NCBI GenBank assembly: GCA_020722005.1
Contig: DYLP01000001.1
Location: 62,001-126,000, forward strand
Reading direction: 5' to 3'
From: Melioribacter roseus
GTDB lineage: Bacteria; Bacteroidota; Ignavibacteria; Ignavibacteriales; Melioribacteraceae
DNA: 64,000 nucleotides
Of this stretch, positions 15,805 through 26,048 are shown piece by piece (positions within the stretch are counted from its first letter, which is position 1; each line of letters begins with the position of its first letter). A program made the position numbers and the translations under genes. The notes beneath the pieces were generated by a model. That model worked only from the letters and a program-made list of their open reading frames with translations, made no database searches and had not been told where the DNA came from.

Positions 15805-18800
15805 TTAAAAGTCTAATCCAATTGAAAGGTAATACCTCGGTTTAGAAAAACCTTCCAGGTTCCATTTCCAGGCAATATCGATTTTCCAGAGGAATAGCAT
15901 ATAAATTCTGAAACCTACACCGGTACCAATTAGCAAGTCGTCGGTTACCAGAGTGCCATTCTCGTTGCGTCCAAATAATTTTAATTTAGAATTATCAGTC
16001 CATGCCGTACCTGCATCGAGAAAAGCATTGCCAAGAATATTCTGAAAGAAAAGGGGGAGTGGACCGGTAAGCAGATATCGAATTAACGGCATTCTCAGTT
16101 CTAAGTTGAGAAGAGAATATTTAGTTCCAATTTGCTCGGCATAATCGTAACCTCTCATTGGCATAGCCGGAGACAAGAATGCGAAGTCGGCAGCTGATTC
16201 TACGGGCACATCCTGTGTGGCAAAACTTCTGTTAATCCATTCTTCCGTGCCACCCATAAAGAATCTTTGCGGATTGCCGCCGCCAGAGTATCCGCCTGAC
16301 AGACGTATTGCAAAAGAGTTGTCGAAGAAGAATCTGAAATATTTTCTGTAATCCCAGTTAATAGAATAGAAACTTTGTCTTGTATTGAAAATGCCCGCAT
16401 TGCCGAATAGTGTAATAGAATAACGAGTGCCTTCAATCGGTGAGGTGTAGCCCCACAAAGAATTATCGTGAACAAAACTGAAGGCTGGAACTGTATAAGT
16501 TGATTTATCAACTGGCTCGAAATAGTTATCCAGATTTTCAGCTGTAACATGCATTACACTGAACGAACCATCTACCCTGTAAAAACGATTGAGCGGATAG
16601 CTGAACGATGTTACCAGCCCCAGATTTCGAAATCGATATAATTCATATCCGAAAAAGGTTGTCCTGTAGAGAAAACGAGCCGTATGAAACGCTTCGATTC
16701 CGAAATCCAGACGTTTTTCCAGATAATAATAAGCAAGCCCGTAATCGCTATTTTTCAGGTCAACCTGCAAGCTTGTAATTCCAATCAAACGGTGATTACC
16801 AAGCACATCACTGAATGAAAGGACGGTTGTACCCAATAATCCATAAAGTGTGCTGTAACCGGCATTTGCATAAATTAAATCGGGAGTAAAATTAACTTTA
16901 TACCTGTTAACGAGAAAATTTCCCTCGTCGTCGAGTTTCTCTGTAAATAATTTTTGTTTTGCTATTACCTGTGTGCTATCGTTTCCATCAATTTTTCCGA
17001 AGACATATCTACTTAAATCGTAACTGGTTGTATCGCGCTCTTCTTTTTCTTTATACTGTCCTACAAAAAATTTTGGTGTAGTGCCGTCGTCGGTTGAATC
17101 GGGTTTGGTTTCTTTCGTTAAATTCAATGAATCGACTTCGACCGAGTCGGTCAAAGCAAAAATGTCTTTTCTTAACAACGACTCCATATATTTTGTCGGC
17201 TTCAAGGAATCGGAAGCAAGCTTAATGTCGAAAGGATTATTCAGCATGAAAAGATTGTAACCCTGTTTGTAAAGTGCAGTGAATACAAGTTTTTTCCCAT
17301 CATAAGAAATTGAAGGTTGACTTATTTCACAAAGTGAATTCGTAATTGGATATGCTTTAATTTTGACTATCGATTCGGTAGAATCGGGAATAATCTTTTT
17401 GCGATAAATATTATTTATGCCGTTTCTGTCTGATATAAAAAGAATTTCTTTACCATCGGTCGATAATTCTGGATACCTTTCATTACTTAAATTCCAGTCC
17501 GTAATTCTATCGATTTTGTAGGAATCGACATCTACCATGTAAAGATCGAGTTGCTTGTAATCATAATTACTCATCATAAAGTCATCCGGAATCATATCGG
17601 GATTAGTATATTCTCGGCGGTCGGAAGAAAATATTATTTTCCTGGCATTGGGAGTCCATTTCGGGTCGGTATCGCTGAAAATGTCGTTGGTCAGGTTAAT
17701 CAATTGTTTCTTTTCAAAGTCGTAGCAATAAATATCCGATTGTTTTTCGTTATGAGCCGAGAAGGCAATTTTTTTCCCGTCGCGGGACCAGTCGACTGAT
17801 TCAATACCAGGTAATCGAAAAGGTAGTTCTTCTACTTCGCCTGTTTCCGTATTAATGACGGAGATAACGTCGTAACCTTTACTTTTTGTAGAAAGTGCAA
17901 TCCGGATATTATCGGGTGCCCAGGTCAGAGAGGGATAAAGAATGTTAAGTTCTTCAAAGTCAGCAGCCTTACCACTTTCAACTACTTTTTTAATAATTTT
18001 CCCTTCGATGGCATCCATAATATAAACATCGAGGAAAATATCGCGGTCGGAAATAAAAGCAATCTTATCGCCCTGCGGGGAAAGAGCCGGGCTCGTGTTA
18101 TAAAAACCGTATTGTTTCTCGTTATCAGTCAATCTTTTTGCAAATTCATCGGGATCTTTGTAATTGGCAATGTCGGGCCAATAATCTTTTTTTAGACTTT
18201 TTTTCCATCTTTCATTTAATTCTTCGAGGTCGATTCCGAGTGAAGCTTTCATGGCTGCTTCGAGCGAGCCGAGTCCCTGAATTTTATTTATCAATTCACC
18301 GAGTTTTTCTCTGCCGTATGTATCGGCGATATACTTGAAGACGGATTGTCCGCCCCTGTAACCGAGGTAACCGCTAAGCCCCTGTATATCGGGTAAAACT
18401 TCGCTGATGATAGCATTTCTAATGAACATGTCCGTATTAGTTTCCCAACCTTGCGAGAAATATTCGGCGGTTCCTTCCATGAACCAATGTGGCAATTGCA
18501 GCGTGATCCCTTTTGAAATAATATTTTGAATTGAACCACCGAAATACATATCCTGCATAACAGCGTGTACAAGCTCGTGATGAATAACGTGTCTGAATTT
18601 TTCGTAAGAACCTTCAAAGGGAATAACTACTCGATTTTTAAACGGTTCGGTAAAACCACCAACACCTTGTCCGGTATATTCATCTGTTACATTTGTTTCC
18701 TGAAAATCGTTGTGAGAATTGTAAATTATTAAAATAATCCTGTTATTGATCTGGTAATTAAAATCATCTTCAATTCTTTTTAATGCATCTTCAGCAGCCG

Positions 18801-18969
18801 AAGCGATAAATTCCGCTACTGTTTCACCGCCTCTGGCAAAATAGATGTCGAAATGTTTTGTCTGAATGTAATACCAATCATAGGTTTTATATTGAACCTT
18901 ATTTTGCCCGAATTGCGGGTAAATTACGGCTTGAATAAACAAAAGGAAAAGCAAAATGAATTTTTTCAT
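15805..18969 (-). CDS. Secreted HExxH metalloprotease-like / TolB-type propeller / outer-membrane barrel protein
   Basis: 1054 residues from the ATG at 18969, chosen over an in-frame start six codons upstream because GGAG lies eight bases before it. A signal peptide (~1-20) is followed by a gluzincin-like domain with HELVH at residues 131-135 and a downstream Glu in MEGTAEYF (Glu165), consistent with a zinc peptidase site. Residues ~270-600 contain repeated PD40/TolB strands (ALSPQGDKIAFISDRD, PKWTPNARKIIFSSDRR, PSISYDGKKLVFTALY). The last ~350 residues resemble an Omp85/bacterial surface antigen barrel, ending in aromatic LSIGLDF. A paralogue is at 46418-49486. Substrates are unknown. It lies 18 bases downstream of rnr. 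Confidence 0.88.
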   Translation of the reverse strand: MKKFILLFLLFIQAVIYPQFGQNKVQYKTYDWYYIQTKHFDIYFARGGETVAEFIASAAEDALKRIEDDFNYQINNRIILIIYNSHNDFQETNVTDEYTGQGVGGFTEPFKNRVVIPFEGSYEKFRHVIHHELVHAVMQDMYFGGSIQNIISKGITLQLPHWFMEGTAEYFSQGWETNTDMFIRNAIISEVLPDIQGLSGYLGYRGGQSVFKYIADTYGREKLGELINKIQGLGSLEAAMKASLGIDLEELNERWKKSLKKDYWPDIANYKDPDEFAKRLTDNEKQYGFYNTSPALSPQGDKIAFISDRDIFLDVYIMDAIEGKIIKKVVESGKAADFEELNILYPSLTWAPDNIRIALSTKSKGYDVISVINTETGEVEELPFRLPGIESVDWSRDGKKIAFSAHNEKQSDIYCYDFEKKQLINLTNDIFSDTDPKWTPNARKIIFSSDRREYTNPDMIPDDFMMSNYDYKQLDLYMVDVDSYKIDRITDWNLSNERYPELSTDGKEILFISDRNGINNIYRKKIIPDSTESIVKIKAYPITNSLCEISQPSISYDGKKLVFTALYKQGYNLFMLNNPFDIKLASDSLKPTKYMESLLRKDIFALTDSVEVDSLNLTKETKPDSTDDGTTPKFFVGQYKEKEERDTTSYDLSRYVFGKIDGNDSTQVIAKQKLFTEKLDDEGNFLVNRYKVNFTPDLIYANAGYSTLYGLLGTTVLSFSDVLGNHRLIGITSLQVDLKNSDYGLAYYYLEKRLDFGIEAFHTARFLYRTTFFGYELYRFRNLGLVTSFSYPLNRFYRVDGSFSVMHVTAENLDNYFEPVDKSTYTVPAFSFVHDNSLWGYTSPIEGTRYSITLFGNAGIFNTRQSFYSINWDYRKYFRFFFDNSFAIRLSGGYSGGGNPQRFFMGGTEEWINRSFATQDVPVESAADFAFLSPAMPMRGYDYAEQIGTKYSLLNLELRMPLIRYLLTGPLPLFFQNILGNAFLDAGTAWTDNSKLKLFGRNENGTLVTDDLLIGTGVGFRIYMLFLWKIDIAWKWNLEGFSKPRYYLSIGLDF

Positions 18970-18987
18970 CGTCTTAACTCCGTACAA

Positions 18988-21087
18988 TTAATCGATTAAA
19001 ATAAAGTCAATTTCTCGTTTTTCTTCATCAAGTCGAATAAGTTTAACTCTGATTTTATCTCCGAGCCGAATGCTTCTGCATGTACGTCTACCAATTATCA
19101 TGTAATTTTTTTCGTCGAATATGTAGTAGTCGTCCTCCAAATCTTTCAGTTTTATCAAGCCTTCTGCCAGTGTATCTTTCAATTCGACGAAAATACCGAA
19201 GTTTGTAATTCCCGATACAACGCCTTCGAAATCCTCACCGAGTTTACCTTGCAGATACTCAATTTGTTTCAGTTTTACGGACAACCTTTCAGCGTTCATT
19301 GCTTCTCGCTCTCTGGCAGATATATGGTCGCATATCTCTTCGAGTTCGTCACTCTGGTAATTGGTTTTTTTGTTATTTGAAAAATCATATATCAGTTTGT
19401 GGACCATCAGGTCGGCAAAGCGTCTGATAGGGGAAGTAAAATGAGTATAATATTTAAATCCCAAACCATAATGACCAATATTATTAGTAGAGTAAATAGC
19501 CTTAGCCATTGACCGTATAGCAACTTCATTTATAACTGCTTCTTCTTCGCTTCCTTTGACAGAATCGAGAAGTTTTTGAAATTCCATCGGTTTGTTCGCA
19601 GAATTCGGGTCAAACGAATATCCCAGAGATTTGACGAATCGGGCAAATTCTTTAATCTTGTCGGGATCGGGCACGTCATGAATCCTGTATACAAAAGGAT
19701 ACTGTCCCGGCTTTTTCTTACGGGCAGGGTTGACGTGGCGCGCTACTATTTGATTTGCTAACAACATGAATTCTTCCACGAGATTATTACTCTCTTTTAT
19801 CTCCTTAATGCGGATGTCGACAGGTTTCCCGTTTTTATCCAGTTTAAAGACAACCTCAGGTTTGAAGAAGTTTATACTGCCTCTTTTAATTCTTTTTTGT
19901 CTTAGTTTTTTGGCAATTTTATTCAACAGAAGAAGCTCGTCCTTAAAATTTCCAGTACCTGTTTCAAGAATTTCCTGAACTTCATCATAAGTAAAACGTC
20001 GCTTGCTTTGGATGATGGTTTTTACTATTTCATAGCTTTCTATTTTGGCATTAGGGGTCATTTGGACGATTACAGAGTAAGTAAGTCGATCTACATCCGG
20101 ATTAAGTGAACAAATTTCATTTGATAATTTTTCGGGCAGCATAGGAATAACTTTGCCGACAATGTAAACGCTATTGCCTCTTTCCAGAGCTTCTTCAAAG
20201 AGATATGAATCGTCATTAACATAATAACTTACGTCTGCAATATGAATTCCCACTTCAAAATTTCCATTTGGCAGTGTCTCGATTGAGAGTGCATCGTCGA
20301 AATCTTTTGCATCTTCTGGATCAATTGTAAAAATATTTTTATCTCTTAAATCGATGCGGCGCGCAATCTCTTCCTGTGGAATAGTATCTGGTATGGAGTT
20401 AGCCTCCTTTATTACCTTTTTAGGGAATTTGTATTTAAGTCCCAATTCTCTGGCAATTGAAGCAATTTCGGTATCGTATAAACCAGCTTTGCCGAGTACT
20501 TCGATAATTTCGCCTTCGGGATTGAGATTGTGGGATTTCCAAACTATATTGCCTGCAACAGCCTTATCGCCAATTTGGGCTCCTTTGAGTTTCGATTGTG
20601 GAATATAAATATCGCGATGTACATTCGGGTCGTCGGGTTCTAAGAAAAAGAAAGAGTCGCTTTTTTTCAAAATTCCAACTATCTCTTTGCGTTTCCTTTC
20701 AAGAATATTTGTAATAATCCCCTCGATGTTTTTACCTCGTCGCTTTTCGAGCAACTTAACTTCAACCAAATCGCCGTCCATTGCTGTGTTAAGATTTTTG
20801 CCGGCTACAAATATGTCGTTCCTTTTAATATTTTTCAGAATTACAAAACCGTAAGCGCCGTTTTCGACTATTTGAAGAGTTCCAATCAAATTTTGATTTT
20901 CGCTTGAATTGAGCTGATAACGTTTGCCCGGCCTGATTAAATATTGTTCCTGTGTGAGTTTGAAAAGAACATGCTTCAATTCGGCGTACTGGTGCTCGGT
21001 GGAGATGTTCAATTCCTTGGCTAAATCTTTGGCTTTTATTTTGAGCCCGGGATGCTTCTTAAAGTAGGCTTTGATGTTGTTTTTCAT
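18988..21087 (-). CDS. rnr: Ribonuclease R
   Basis: 699-residue 3'-5' exoribonuclease of the RNase II/R family. Order of domains: N-terminal winged-helix/cold-shock-like regions (~1-215), the RNB catalytic domain (~245-570) with the metal-binding DPEDAKDFDDALSIE segment and HYGLGFKYYTHFTSPIRRFADLMVH, and a C-terminal S1 domain (~620-699, GVVSGITNFGIFVEL). The ATG abuts the tamB stop codon directly, so the genes are co-transcribed. The long N-terminal part and S1 domain favour RNase R over RNase II. Confidence 0.96.
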   Translation of the reverse strand: MKNNIKAYFKKHPGLKIKAKDLAKELNISTEHQYAELKHVLFKLTQEQYLIRPGKRYQLNSSENQNLIGTLQIVENGAYGFVILKNIKRNDIFVAGKNLNTAMDGDLVEVKLLEKRRGKNIEGIITNILERKRKEIVGILKKSDSFFFLEPDDPNVHRDIYIPQSKLKGAQIGDKAVAGNIVWKSHNLNPEGEIIEVLGKAGLYDTEIASIARELGLKYKFPKKVIKEANSIPDTIPQEEIARRIDLRDKNIFTIDPEDAKDFDDALSIETLPNGNFEVGIHIADVSYYVNDDSYLFEEALERGNSVYIVGKVIPMLPEKLSNEICSLNPDVDRLTYSVIVQMTPNAKIESYEIVKTIIQSKRRFTYDEVQEILETGTGNFKDELLLLNKIAKKLRQKRIKRGSINFFKPEVVFKLDKNGKPVDIRIKEIKESNNLVEEFMLLANQIVARHVNPARKKKPGQYPFVYRIHDVPDPDKIKEFARFVKSLGYSFDPNSANKPMEFQKLLDSVKGSEEEAVINEVAIRSMAKAIYSTNNIGHYGLGFKYYTHFTSPIRRFADLMVHKLIYDFSNNKKTNYQSDELEEICDHISAREREAMNAERLSVKLKQIEYLQGKLGEDFEGVVSGITNFGIFVELKDTLAEGLIKLKDLEDDYYIFDEKNYMIIGRRTCRSIRLGDKIRVKLIRLDEEKREIDFILID

Positions 21088-24000
21088 TTAGAATTCGAAT
21101 TTATATTTTAATGCTAGTTCATTTACTTTTTCGTCCAGACCCGGAGTTTGAATAACCGGATCTTTGCGTTCCAGCCTAATAAGAAAACTTGGGTTAAATG
21201 GATATTCAATTCTTATATTGGCTTTGTTAATATTTTGAAATACCTCAGTAGTCCCACCGAAACTGTAACGCAAGTTCTGAATTTTTCCGGAAAAACGAAA
21301 CTTAGTTTGTTCGCCAGTTCTGCTAATTTGAATATTGTTAATGAGGTCTCCCACTGCCGAGTTCACAAAATTCGTAAGAAGGGATCCGAGGAAAGATGTG
21401 GCTGTACTCTGGAAATCGCTCAATATTCCGGCAGTTTCTGCTCTGTCCTGAGCGGTTAAGTCGTTTTTAAATTTGCCGAACAAAATAAAAGAAAATGCAT
21501 CGGAGTAATCGTATTTAGTTTCGCGTACGTCATTCTGAATATTTTTTTTGCCTACATAAATTGCAATACTTTCTGTGTTATTTACCAGATTTCTACCGAT
21601 TGACGATAGAGGTCCTTTTATGAAAATTTTAATTGCCACCTCTTCAGGAGTGGCATTGGGGTCAGAAGGCGGCACATAATCGTTTAGATAAGTTGCAGTT
21701 ATGTCAAGGTAAGGTTCAGAAATGCTGCTTTCAAAACGAATAAATCCTTCAGCGTCAAATGTTTTGAAGAATTCCAGCTTTGAGCCGTTTAAAAGTTCAA
21801 ATACTCCCTGAGCACGCGTATTTCCGGAAATACTTTCGTAGGTCATATCTCCCCGGGTTTCTACAATGAGTTTTTGATTTGCAACCTGGGAAAGAATAAA
21901 GACAAGCTGTGCGCGGCTGGGAACGCGTATTCCCAGCGAGTAATCGATGTCAATCGAAGATTCCCTGCCGCTCATTAAATCTTTGCGCAGTTTTTTCTCC
22001 TGCTCAAGAACTTCTTGAAACTTTAGCAGCTCTTTGTCGATTTTTGATGAGTCGACTACGAAAACAATTTTGTAATCATTATTCTGTGTTCCACCTGTTT
22101 CTTCTCCCAATGTATAAAATAGATTAGCATTATCGACCAGCACATTCCCCTGAATAAAAATACGATCGTCTCGCCAGGTTAATAACCATTCTGGATTGGT
22201 CTCAATTGTAAGGTTGCCATACATTTGTGGACTTACGGCTTTCGAATTTTCATTCAATATCGCTAACTTACCTCTGGCTTTAACTGATAAATTTTTCAAT
22301 GAAAATCCTTCTATAAGAATAGAGCCTTTACCGTAAATTGTGCCGCCGTTCTTTGTGCCTCCGGTATTTGAGATGTAAAGTGTGTCGATATCAACATTTT
22401 GCTCGTTAAGTCTAAAACGGAGACCGAAAGTATAATTGATGTTATTTGCCAGGAATTTAAAGGAACCGTTAACGATGGATAAATTACCGTAGTATCGGGG
22501 ATTGTCGATTCGCCCTCTAAGTTTAATATCGGATAGGAGTAGCCCACCTTGCTCCTCGATACCCGGTAGAATGTTACCGAGCGTTTTTAAGTTAAAATTG
22601 TCGGAGAAAATATCAATGTTCATCTCTTTATTTGCAGGCACTCTTTCATCAACTTTCGAAAACGCAAGGTCGTATGGAATTGTTCCCTTGATTGTCATTA
22701 CGGGTTTGTTGTAATTGAAAGTTGAATCCATAAAGACAAAATCGACGCTAATAATTTTATCTCCGTAGCTTAAATTGCCTTCCATTTTACCCAAATTGTA
22801 ATCCGAATAATAGATCGACTTAAAATCAATCTTTGAATTTATTAATGGCGAATTCAGACTTCCTCCGATATCAGCACTTAAATTGCAATTAATATTGAGT
22901 AAAGGATCTTCGCCTCCAAGGAAGTAAGAGCTTATAATTTTTCCTGACAGTTTTTTCAGCTCGATTGAAATTTTCTGGTTACGTTTGCTGTCGATAAATC
23001 CCGAAGCAGCGAAGAAAGTTGTATCGCTCCATAGATTCAGATTGTCAAAACGGAAATTGTTATCGTCATAAACAGCTTTTATAGTGTCCTTGTTTTTCCA
23101 TTCGATCTCTTTGTATCGAACCATAAGGTTACTGATATTGAAATATTTTGTCGTTGGAGTCGTGGTAAGATATCCTTCTGCATGGGCAGAGGCATAATCT
23201 TCGATGTCTGCCGAAAGGTTATAAAACAATTTGCTCTGGTTGAAAACAAGGTCGGCGGTTATATTCTCCACATCCGTTCCGCTATAAAATCGTTTCGATG
23301 TAAAAGATGCTACTCCGAATAACTTATCGAATGAATTATAATAATTGTTTCTAATGAAATTGATGTCGGCATCAACATCCGAAAGATAGATTGTCGATTC
23401 TTTATCCAGAAGAATAATATAATCGAGATTCATTGAAGTGTTTATGGAAAAATTAGGTGGTTTATTTCTAACAGTGCCGTATCCGCTACCTGATATATCT
23501 AGGTTCTCCTTTCCGATTAACGCTGCCATCAGTTCAAAATTCTTGAATGTAAAATTAAAATCGAATTCTATCTCTTTTTTAATTACGTCTGGCAACTCTA
23601 TTTCTATTGAATCTGAAACCTTTTTATTGTACACAACATTAATTGGGTTTACATTTTCAATTTTCTCCTTGAAAATTTTTATGATTGTGTTCGTCTGGTA
23701 ATTAATGAGGGCAATGGCATCGTTCATGGAAAAATTACCCCCAATATTGAAATCCAATAAGTCGGAGTTGAGATTAATTGCGCGGTAATCCTTTTTGTTT
23801 ACGAGTTTCAATTCCAGATTTGCATAATCAATGAACTTATCGTTAATCGAAGAAGAATCGATTCCAAGTGAGAAAGTTCCTGAAATACTATCGGGATTGA
23901 AGTGTATGCCGTCGACTTTAAAATAGAAATTCAGGTCACTTTTGTAATTCTCGTCGTTATTGAATCTCGATAAATCCAGATTATTCAGCCTACCGACGAG

Positions 24001-25572
24001 GGAATATCGGGGAATGTATTCAGGAAGGAACGTAAGATTACCTTTAATGTCGAGCTGAGCCGCCGCGCCCGATGCTACAGCTTCGAGTTCAATTTCGCCG
24101 TTAGAGGCTGTCGAACTTATTTTATAATTCGATATCGGAATATTATTGATATCCGAATCAGTGCCTTCCAATTTAAATAAAGTATTGAGAGTGTTTAAGT
24201 TAAATGAACTGCCTGCAATTTCTCCACTGCCGTTTATGCGGGTTGGTATATTAATAACTGGTTGTAGATTGAGATTCTTTGCTATAAAATTTATTTTATA
24301 TTCCACCGGGCTTTTGTCCAGATTCAATAAGCAATTGAAGTCAAGCTTCTGATTCCTTCCCGTTTCTGCACTCAGTGTGGCTTTGAAATTTGTAGGATAA
24401 CCGTCAAAATCGATGTTTAATTTTGCAAGCTCGAGGTTATTAAAATGTGGAAGACTCAAAGATGGAAGCAAACTCAATACATTTTTATAGGCTACAGAAG
24501 AATTCTTAATATTTGCATCGACGTAGAATTCCGATGGGCGGTGTAAATTTTTGAGATAACCATTAAGATTTAATTCAGTATCAGAATATTTGAGAGAAAG
24601 TTTGTCAATTTTAATGTTGCCAAATACGCCCCCCGCTTCAAGTGTGAGCGATGGTCTGCCCTTAAGAATTTCCGTGCCTTTGACGAAAGTAGATAGGTCA
24701 TCGAAGTCAAAGGCTTTGATTTCAGCTTTCAGTCCTATTGGATACGACTCGAAATCCGACAAATTAATTTCGTCGAAAATATTTAGACTGTCGAGGCGGG
24801 CGCTTATTTTGATTTCCGAACGACCTGCGAGAATATTGAGGTTCTTAACCGATGCATATTTACTTGTTACTTCGAAAATGCCACTGAGATTGTTTATCAA
24901 AAAATTATTGAAATTGCCTGCCATCGACATCGACCTGATATTCAGCATATAAGCTTTTTCGGAAGGCGAGGCATAAGCTGCTGCATCGAAATTCAGATGC
25001 TCTATTCTCAAGTCGTCGGTATTTAATATCTTATAATCGGAAGCCGAACCGCGATAATTATATTTCTGCATTCTAAAATTTACATTAACAAGACTTATTC
25101 GAGGAGCAATTATTTTGAATGTAAACTCAGATTTAGTTTCTTTTTCTTCTTTTGGTTTGAATAAAGCAGCGAAATTCCAGTCACCGTTCTTCTCCTGTAA
25201 AAGATTTATTGAGGCGTTTCTTAATTCAAAATTTCTTATATAAATTCTTTTCAATAACAGTTGCAATGGGCTGGCTTTGATTATCAATTTTTCGGCGTTG
25301 AGTAAAGTATCTGAGCCGGTAGTCAAACAAGGTTTATTGATGAAAATAGAAGTTAGGATTGTTCCTTCGATATTCTCAATTGATAATTTTGCGTCCGTAT
25401 TCGAATTGACAATTTTTATAAGATTGTCCTTGATAAAATTTCGAAATGTACTTGTCTGAGAAAAGCCAACTAAAAGAATGATCAGCCCTATAAACAGCAA
25501 TCCACCTGCGATAAAAATGTTTACAATTCTTCTGAACAATGACTTCTTCGATTTGTTCTTTTCGGCAGGCAT
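21088..25572 (-). CDS. tamB: TamB-like translocation and assembly module protein
   Basis: 1494 residues. One N-terminal membrane helix (~15-36, following a basic stretch) anchors a very long periplasmic region of beta strands, the AsmA/TamB repeat architecture thought to span the periplasm as a lipid-conducting groove or to assist barrel insertion. The C-terminal ~400 residues match the TamB (DUF490) domain (GTIYGKGSILIEGFSL, IFIQGNVLVDNANLFY, IFIKGPLSS, FRFSGKIQNLRYSFGGTTEVFQ) and end in an aromatic-rich ALKYKFEF. The gene overlaps the heptose adenylyltransferase stop by one base and abuts rnr. No TamA gene is adjacent; in this phylum a BamA-like protein may serve. The exact function in this organism is inferred. 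Confidence 0.9.
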   Translation of the reverse strand: MPAEKNKSKKSLFRRIVNIFIAGGLLFIGLIILLVGFSQTSTFRNFIKDNLIKIVNSNTDAKLSIENIEGTILTSIFINKPCLTTGSDTLLNAEKLIIKASPLQLLLKRIYIRNFELRNASINLLQEKNGDWNFAALFKPKEEKETKSEFTFKIIAPRISLVNVNFRMQKYNYRGSASDYKILNTDDLRIEHLNFDAAAYASPSEKAYMLNIRSMSMAGNFNNFLINNLSGIFEVTSKYASVKNLNILAGRSEIKISARLDSLNIFDEINLSDFESYPIGLKAEIKAFDFDDLSTFVKGTEILKGRPSLTLEAGGVFGNIKIDKLSLKYSDTELNLNGYLKNLHRPSEFYVDANIKNSSVAYKNVLSLLPSLSLPHFNNLELAKLNIDFDGYPTNFKATLSAETGRNQKLDFNCLLNLDKSPVEYKINFIAKNLNLQPVINIPTRINGSGEIAGSSFNLNTLNTLFKLEGTDSDINNIPISNYKISSTASNGEIELEAVASGAAAQLDIKGNLTFLPEYIPRYSLVGRLNNLDLSRFNNDENYKSDLNFYFKVDGIHFNPDSISGTFSLGIDSSSINDKFIDYANLELKLVNKKDYRAINLNSDLLDFNIGGNFSMNDAIALINYQTNTIIKIFKEKIENVNPINVVYNKKVSDSIEIELPDVIKKEIEFDFNFTFKNFELMAALIGKENLDISGSGYGTVRNKPPNFSINTSMNLDYIILLDKESTIYLSDVDADINFIRNNYYNSFDKLFGVASFTSKRFYSGTDVENITADLVFNQSKLFYNLSADIEDYASAHAEGYLTTTPTTKYFNISNLMVRYKEIEWKNKDTIKAVYDDNNFRFDNLNLWSDTTFFAASGFIDSKRNQKISIELKKLSGKIISSYFLGGEDPLLNINCNLSADIGGSLNSPLINSKIDFKSIYYSDYNLGKMEGNLSYGDKIISVDFVFMDSTFNYNKPVMTIKGTIPYDLAFSKVDERVPANKEMNIDIFSDNFNLKTLGNILPGIEEQGGLLLSDIKLRGRIDNPRYYGNLSIVNGSFKFLANNINYTFGLRFRLNEQNVDIDTLYISNTGGTKNGGTIYGKGSILIEGFSLKNLSVKARGKLAILNENSKAVSPQMYGNLTIETNPEWLLTWRDDRIFIQGNVLVDNANLFYTLGEETGGTQNNDYKIVFVVDSSKIDKELLKFQEVLEQEKKLRKDLMSGRESSIDIDYSLGIRVPSRAQLVFILSQVANQKLIVETRGDMTYESISGNTRAQGVFELLNGSKLEFFKTFDAEGFIRFESSISEPYLDITATYLNDYVPPSDPNATPEEVAIKIFIKGPLSSIGRNLVNNTESIAIYVGKKNIQNDVRETKYDYSDAFSFILFGKFKNDLTAQDRAETAGILSDFQSTATSFLGSLLTNFVNSAVGDLINNIQISRTGEQTKFRFSGKIQNLRYSFGGTTEVFQNINKANIRIEYPFNPSFLIRLERKDPVIQTPGLDEKVNELALKYKFEF

Positions 25573-26048
25573 TATTTATACCGCTCTAAAATTGTACTGA
25601 TAATATTAGAGGTAGATTGAATGTTGACAAATTCAATGGTCTCAACTTTGCCTCCATTGCTTTCAACGATATCTGCTCCTACAATTTTATCTTTGGACCA
25701 ATCGGCTCCTTTTACAAGAATATCGGGTACAATTTTTTTTATTATCTCGTAAGGAGTATCTTCATCAAATACAGTTACAAAGTCAACCGGTTTGAGATTC
25801 GAGACAATAAAAGTACGTTCTTTCTGATTTAGTATTGGTCGTTTTTCTCCTTTAATTCTCCTGACCGATTCGTCTGAATTAATTGCTACGATTAAAATAT
25901 CACCAAGTTGTTTTGCTTTAATAAGATAATCAACATGTCCGGCATGGATTATGTCAAAGCAACCATTTGTAAAGACCACCTTTTTGCCACTCACGGCTAA
26001 TTTTTTTCGGATAAGTATCAGCTCTTCGTGCGATAGAATAGTGTTCAT
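25572..26048 (-). CDS. hldE (C-terminal function, rfaE2-like): D-glycero-beta-D-manno-heptose 1-phosphate adenylyltransferase
   Basis: 158-residue nucleotidyltransferase. It has the GxFDxxHxGH-type ATP site, seen as TNGCFDIIHAGHVDYLIKA (residues ~26-44), then IVAINSDESVRRIKG and GADWSKDKIVGADIVE. It activates heptose phosphate to ADP-heptose for the lipopolysaccharide inner core. In E. coli this is fused to the kinase; here kinase and adenylyltransferase are separate but overlap by four bases (ATGA), so they are translationally coupled. Confidence 0.95.
   Translation of the reverse strand: MNTILSHEELILIRKKLAVSGKKVVFTNGCFDIIHAGHVDYLIKAKQLGDILIVAINSDESVRRIKGEKRPILNQKERTFIVSNLKPVDFVTVFDEDTPYEIIKKIVPDILVKGADWSKDKIVGADIVESNGGKVETIEFVNIQSTSNIISTILERYK

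Noticed and set aside
21088-25572. Reading the 1494-residue protein as an adhesin or T9SS cargo
   Set aside because: It has an N-terminal anchor, TamB-type C-terminal strands and no T9SS sorting domain; the TamB assignment fits better.
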